Of a stretch of 24,002 nt of DNA, positions 21,341 to 24,002 are shown piece by piece. Source of the DNA: a virus. The notes under the pieces were generated by a model. It saw only the letters and a list, made by a program, of their open reading frames with translations, ran no database searches and was not told the origin of the DNA. The translations under genes were made by a program, and so were the position numbers. The stretch's first letter is position 1; the number at the start of each line of letters is the position of its first letter. The stretch is from IMG/VR virus record IMGVR_UViG_3300030099_004243, positions 1 through 24,002 of that record; one strand, written 5' to 3'.

Positions 21341-22878
21341 AATATTTCTTTAAATTCTCTGTTTGATTGACTTTCAATGATATGAAGTGATTTTTTTGCT
21401 CTGGTTGCACCAACATAAAACACTCTCCGTTCATCATCCCTTTTTTTAGAAAGACCCATATCAGCCTTCCGTGGTAAGTCTGTTAATAACATAACATTAT
21501 CTGCTTCGCCACCTTTTGATGCGTGTATCGTAGATAATTTTATGTTCTTAGATGGATTTAACTTAGATCTTAATAAAGCCGCACTTACATAGTGTTGCAT
21601 AGACTCTGGTATATTATCCAAAGCCACATTCCATTCACTATTGATATCTACGTCTAATCCATGATGTATAACCAAAGATTCGTAATCATACATGACATCT
21701 TCATTAGCTGTTTTTATTTTATCTTTATATCCATGTTTAATGTTACCATTACCGCTTATGTAATAATAAATATCTCTTACCGTTTGCACATCAACTGCAC
21801 CCTCTTTTAATTTATTCCATCCCTCAACAGCTCTGACCATACGATCAGAAATAGATGATCTATTTTTAAACGTATAAAATAAACCCTCTCTTTTAAGATG
21901 ATCTATAATACCATCCAACATGTAATTTGTTCTTGCTAATATTAACCACTCTCCTTGTGTTAAATCTATATGATTATTAAAACGTAATCGGTGGCGCATA
22001 ACAACTCCCTCATCATCCTTTGGACTCCAATCTTTTTTAACTCTGTCATCAATTTTGTTAATTAAATTAGACGCAACATGGTGCACGGCTCTCGGCACTC
22101 TGTAAGATTGAGTTAATATTTCTCTCTCACCCCCTATTAATTTTAATCTTTTTGTATCAGCACCAGCCCAATCAAATATTGCTTGGTCATCATCCCCTGC
22201 AATAAAAGCTTTTTTTGAATTACGAATTAAAATCTCGACCATTTGCCACTGAATAAAACTAAGATCTTGTGCTTCATCAATAATTACCACATCAAAACTA
22301 GGACATCTTTTTTGATGATTAAACTCTATAATCATATCCGTAAAATCAAATAGAGCACGATTCTTTTTATATCTCTCTAAACCTTTTGCTATTTGTTCCA
22401 ATCTTTCAAAACCAAATTGAATGTGTTCATCACTTCTCATAAACTCATGTGACAGTGAAACATTTTTTATTTTAGCTTGATCTATAATTTTTAAATACGG
22501 ATCTTGTGGCACTGATATACCAAGATCATCAACCGACTTATTTGGATTAATTAATTTTACCTGTAAAAAATCAGAAACTTCTTTATAGTTATCATCATCC
22601 ATGACATCACTGTTTTGTAATCCTAATGATAAAAAAGCCATGCTATGTAGTGTTCTAAAATATTTTAAATCTTTTCTATTAAGATTAAATTTTGCCATGG
22701 CTCTATCAATAGCCTCTCTTGCAGCTTTTTTAGTGAAAGCAAAATACCCTATCTTATCTGGAGCAGTTCCATTTTGTAACTCATGTTCAACTATATTTAA
22801 TAGATGAGTTGTTTTACCTGTGCCAGGTGGACCAAATACTATTTTAATCTTTTTGCTTTGACTGTCTTGTAATATCAT
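21337..22878 (-). CDS. UvrD/PcrA-type SF1 DNA helicase
   Basis: A 513-aa helicase with the complete SF1A motif set: Walker A GPPGTGKTT (16-24), motif Ia FAFTKKAAREA (47-57), motif II VVIIDEAQDLS (198-207), motif III AFIAGDDDQAIFDWAGAD (224-241), motif IV QSYR (257-260), motif V STIHASKGGEAD (449-460) and motif VI FYVGATRAK (487-495). It should unwind DNA 3' to 5' using ATP. It is shorter than bacterial UvrD (about 720 aa), because the 1B/2B subdomain regions are reduced, as in several phage homologues. It starts inside the 3' part of the preceding 57-aa ORF (35-nt overlap) and ends on ATGA shared with the DUF6378-like gene. It is probably the replicative helicase, since no DnaB-type gene is in the window. 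Confidence 0.9.
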   Translation of the reverse strand: MILQDSQSKKIKIVFGPPGTGKTTHLLNIVEHELQNGTAPDKIGYFAFTKKAAREAIDRAMAKFNLNRKDLKYFRTLHSMAFLSLGLQNSDVMDDDNYKEVSDFLQVKLINPNKSVDDLGISVPQDPYLKIIDQAKIKNVSLSHEFMRSDEHIQFGFERLEQIAKGLERYKKNRALFDFTDMIIEFNHQKRCPSFDVVIIDEAQDLSFIQWQMVEILIRNSKKAFIAGDDDQAIFDWAGADTKRLKLIGGEREILTQSYRVPRAVHHVASNLINKIDDRVKKDWSPKDDEGVVMRHRLRFNNHIDLTQGEWLILARTNYMLDGIIDHLKREGLFYTFKNRSSISDRMVRAVEGWNKLKEGAVDVQTVRDIYYYISGNGNIKHGYKDKIKTANEDVMYDYESLVIHHGLDVDINSEWNVALDNIPESMQHYVSAALLRSKLNPSKNIKLSTIHASKGGEADNVMLLTDLPRKADMGLSKKRDDERRVFYVGATRAKKSLHIIESQSNREFKEIL

Positions 22879-23017
22879 CTTGTATCATCATTAAATTTAA
22901 TTTTATCATCTTCAAATCGTTAACTAACATTCTCTTTGTTAACTTTGCTGATTTATTTTCAGTTTTAGCTACAAGTTGTGCAGCTATACCTAAAGTTTCT
23001 TTAATTAGTTTTTCCAT
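22844..23017 (-). CDS. 57-aa hypothetical protein between methylase region and helicase
   Basis: A short ORF whose ATG lies 13 nt inside the end of the WPTP-repeat gene and whose 3' end overlaps the helicase start by 35 nt. The product is MEKLIKETLGIAAQLVAKTE, NKSAKLTKRMLVNDLKMIKL and NLMMIQDDITRQSKQKD. It is a basic, helical chain with a Leu/Met-rich amphipathic segment from about residue 28 to 47. It fits the compact operon pattern but has no recognised homologue, and its own ribosome binding site is not obvious, so it may be coupled to the gene before it. Confidence 0.45.
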   Translation of the reverse strand: MEKLIKETLGIAAQLVAKTENKSAKLTKRMLVNDLKMIKLNLMMIQDDITRQSKQKD

Positions 23018-23991
23018 TCGATTGTCTCCGTTGTTGTCATCTCTTTATCAAATTTTACTTCTTGTAAAAATTGTTTGATGTGATTCCAATCCTTTATGGA
23101 AGGATAAGAAAAAGATCCTCCTCGTCTAAACCAATGTTCAACCTTTGTATAATCTATGCCACTTGCTTTAGATAATTCTTTTGCTGTAGTTTGAGATCTT
23201 AAAAAGTTAACAAACTTTTGTTGTTCTGGAAGATAAGGTCTTGTGGTCATTTCATCTTTCATAATCTCTTCAACTCTATCAGGATCATCTTTTAATTCTT
23301 CCATTGCCACTTGCATTGATAAAGTTTCTTGGACTTTATGTTTTGAAGACCTTTTATTTTTTCCAAGTACAATTCTAGCTGCATATTTTTCTGCCTTATC
23401 TCCTCCATCCATTGCTGTAGGTGTCCTCCATAATTTTTTACCTCTTTCTCTTAAACCCTCTTCAATCATAACCTCTTCCGATAACACCTTACCTCCTTTT
23501 CCATTCGGTCTACTACCAGGATTACTTGCCCTCGGTGTTGGCCATAACTTCCAAGATGGTCTTACCGATGTAGTAGGGGATTTGTGGGACGAGACTGTTT
23601 CCGAGACACTTAAGTCTGTCCACCCGCTTGGGTATCCCATGAGCCACTCTACCCACGTCGGGTTCAGACTCCCACCAGTGTGACCAGCTAGTCTTCCTTT
23701 CTTCTTGGCTTTCTCGTAGTTGGTATTCACCCCCGTATCTTTGTGATCTCTCGCTGTTGGCGTCGGCCACATCGCTACCGCTCTGTCCAGTGTTACTTGA
23801 TAATGTTTCCCTGTCTTTGGATTGTATGCTCTCTCTCCTAGTTTCGCTGGTTGTCCATCCTTGGTTGTTAGTGTCTGTAGTGTTTTGCCTTTCCCTGCTG
23901 CCTGACTCGTTGGCGTCGGCCACATTAGATTTGGATGTGCTACTTGATCGTTCAAACTGATTGGCATTTTCTTTTCGAGTTTCATTTTCAT
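23005..23991 (-). CDS. WPTP-repeat protein overlapping the methyltransferase gene, with C-terminal HTH-like domain
   Basis: A 328-aa protein preceded by GAGGAG, three bases before the first ATG (23991) and nine before the second (23985). The second ATG is as good a start. Four copies of a W(P/R)TP(T/R) element occur: MWPTPTSQAAG (about residue 23), MWPTPTARDHKD (74), LWPTPRASNPGS (149) and LWRTPTAMDGGD (188). Between copies two and three lie LNPTWVEWLMGYPSGWTDL (about 109-127), a phrase found at the C-terminus of many phage cytosine methyltransferase entries. The tail (LPEQQKFVNFLRSQTTAKEL, then YTKVEHWFRRGGSFSYPS) looks like a helix-turn-helix that binds DNA. The first 470 nt are read in a second frame by the methyltransferase gene. 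The frame is also open to the window edge, so a longer form or a fusion cannot be excluded. Confidence 0.6.
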   Translation of the reverse strand: MKMKLEKKMPISLNDQVAHPNLMWPTPTSQAAGKGKTLQTLTTKDGQPAKLGERAYNPKTGKHYQVTLDRAVAMWPTPTARDHKDTGVNTNYEKAKKKGRLAGHTGGSLNPTWVEWLMGYPSGWTDLSVSETVSSHKSPTTSVRPSWKLWPTPRASNPGSRPNGKGGKVLSEEVMIEEGLRERGKKLWRTPTAMDGGDKAEKYAARIVLGKNKRSSKHKVQETLSMQVAMEELKDDPDRVEEIMKDEMTTRPYLPEQQKFVNFLRSQTTAKELSKASGIDYTKVEHWFRRGGSFSYPSIKDWNHIKQFLQEVKFDKEMTTTETIEWKN

Positions 23992-24002
23992 TCTCTCCTC
24001 GG
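23522..24002 (-). CDS. DNA cytosine-5 methyltransferase, C-terminal part (runs off the right edge)
   Basis: The reading frame is open from the window edge to a TAA at 23522, giving about 159 residues. Recognisable parts are two linkers (NVADANESGSRERQ, DVADANSERSQRYGG) of the type seen between target recognition and the last motif in phage C5 methyltransferases. WWESEPDVGRVAHGIPKRVD and RLKCLGNSLVPQIPYYIGKT follow, where LGNSLVPQ is the motif X region (LGNAVPP type). The catalytic PCQ and ENV motifs must lie beyond the window, so activity cannot be judged. The product would transfer a methyl group from S-adenosylmethionine to cytosine C5. About 470 of its bases are shared with the overlapping WPTP-repeat ORF in another frame. 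A GTG at 23923 is not a believable start, since the frame continues upstream. Confidence 0.7.
   Translation of the reverse strand, partial: RGENENETRKENANQFERSSSTSKSNVADANESGSRERQNTTDTNNQGWTTSETRRESIQSKDRETLSSNTGQSGSDVADANSERSQRYGGEYQLRESQEERKTSWSHWWESEPDVGRVAHGIPKRVDRLKCLGNSLVPQIPYYIGKTILEVMANTEGK
23532..23545 (-). repeat. Degenerate repeat, copy 3 (LWPTPRAS / VMANTEGK-stop)
   Basis: TGGCCAACACCGAG on the minus strand gives W-P-T-P in the WPTP frame. The methyltransferase frame reads V-M-A-N-T-E-G-K and stops eight bases later. A fourth, weaker copy (WRTPT) follows at 23414-23430, beyond the methyltransferase stop. Confidence 0.6.
23756..23769 (-). repeat. 14-nt repeat read as WPTP or VADAN, copy 2
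   Basis: Identical over all 14 bases to the copy at 23909-23922 and in the same two frames, 153 nt (51 codons) away, so both readings stay in phase. The codon-level identity is unusual next to the AT-rich surroundings. Confidence 0.8.
23909..23922 (-). repeat. 14-nt repeat read as WPTP or VADAN, copy 1
   Basis: On the minus strand this is TGGCCGACGCCAAC. In the WPTP-repeat frame it gives W-P-T-P, and in the methyltransferase frame it lies within V-A-D-A-N. Confidence 0.8.

Noticed and set aside
23243-23683. 146-aa plus-strand ORF opposite the methylase and WPTP genes
   Set aside because: It is antisense to two overlapping readings with recognisable sequence, and its product shows no known pattern.
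23522-23991. Single methyltransferase gene broken by a frameshift or sequencing error
   Set aside because: Both frames are open and recognisable over the same bases for the whole overlap. A frameshift would give one recognisable frame before a point and the other after it.
1-24002. tRNA genes, CRISPR arrays, insertion sequences, integrase or attachment sites
   Set aside because: No cloverleaf, regularly spaced repeats, transposase or recombinase motif was found; the only direct-repeat pair of note is the 43-bp pair around the oxygenase.

Overview
The window looks like about two thirds of an uncultured, AT-rich marine phage genome. The best guess is a podovirus-like phage of an abundant oligotrophic marine bacterium, such as the pelagiphages of SAR11. 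The grounds are strongly AT-biased codons, gene ends packed with 1-14 nt overlaps, protein families I recognise from Mediterranean and pelagiphage metagenomes, several small putative 2OG-Fe(II) oxygenases and a phage family-A DNA polymerase. No terminase, portal, capsid, integrase or RNA polymerase is visible, and no tRNA, rRNA, CRISPR array or insertion sequence was found. Host assignment is inference.

Layout. (1) 5-3305, plus strand: five virion genes, including a repeat-rich protein and a tail-fibre-like protein. (2) 3306-4250: a small cysteine-tailed ORF and a plus-strand 2OG-Fe(II) oxygenase flanked by 43-bp imperfect direct repeats. The upstream repeat copy is a decayed duplicate of the 3' end of the minus-strand gene that follows. 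(3) 9703 down to 4250, minus strand: a compact operon that mixes virion proteins (a 614-aa head-tail or tail protein and small structural proteins) with three more 2OG-Fe(II) oxygenases and a GT-A-like glycosyltransferase. (4) 9704-9819: divergent promoter region with overlapping -10 elements. (5) 9820-18712, plus strand: an operon of internal or ejection-type virion proteins (280, 343, 358, 1383 and 477 aa), then a DUF6496-like mini-protein and a single-TM coiled-coil protein. (6) 24002 down to 18709, minus strand: DNA metabolism genes read from the right edge. They are the C-terminal part of a DNA cytosine methyltransferase, a long overlapping WPTP-repeat ORF, a small ORF, a UvrD/PcrA-type SF1 helicase, a DUF6378-like protein, a DNA polymerase I-like enzyme, a PD-(D/E)XK-like nuclease and a small exported protein.

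How it fits together. The right arm replicates and modifies DNA, and the two plus-strand blocks build the virion. The central minus-strand block probably makes virion proteins together with enzymes that hydroxylate or glycosylate a target, either virion proteins, host surface or DNA.

The most striking feature is at the right end. For about 480 bp, two same-strand frames both encode sequence typical of the C-terminal region of phage cytosine methyltransferase genes. One frame gives VADAN... GIPKRVDRLKCLGNSLVPQ, and the other gives WPTPTARD... LNPTWVEWLMGYPSGWTDL. The second frame carries its own Shine-Dalgarno and continues for about 170 codons past the stop of the first.
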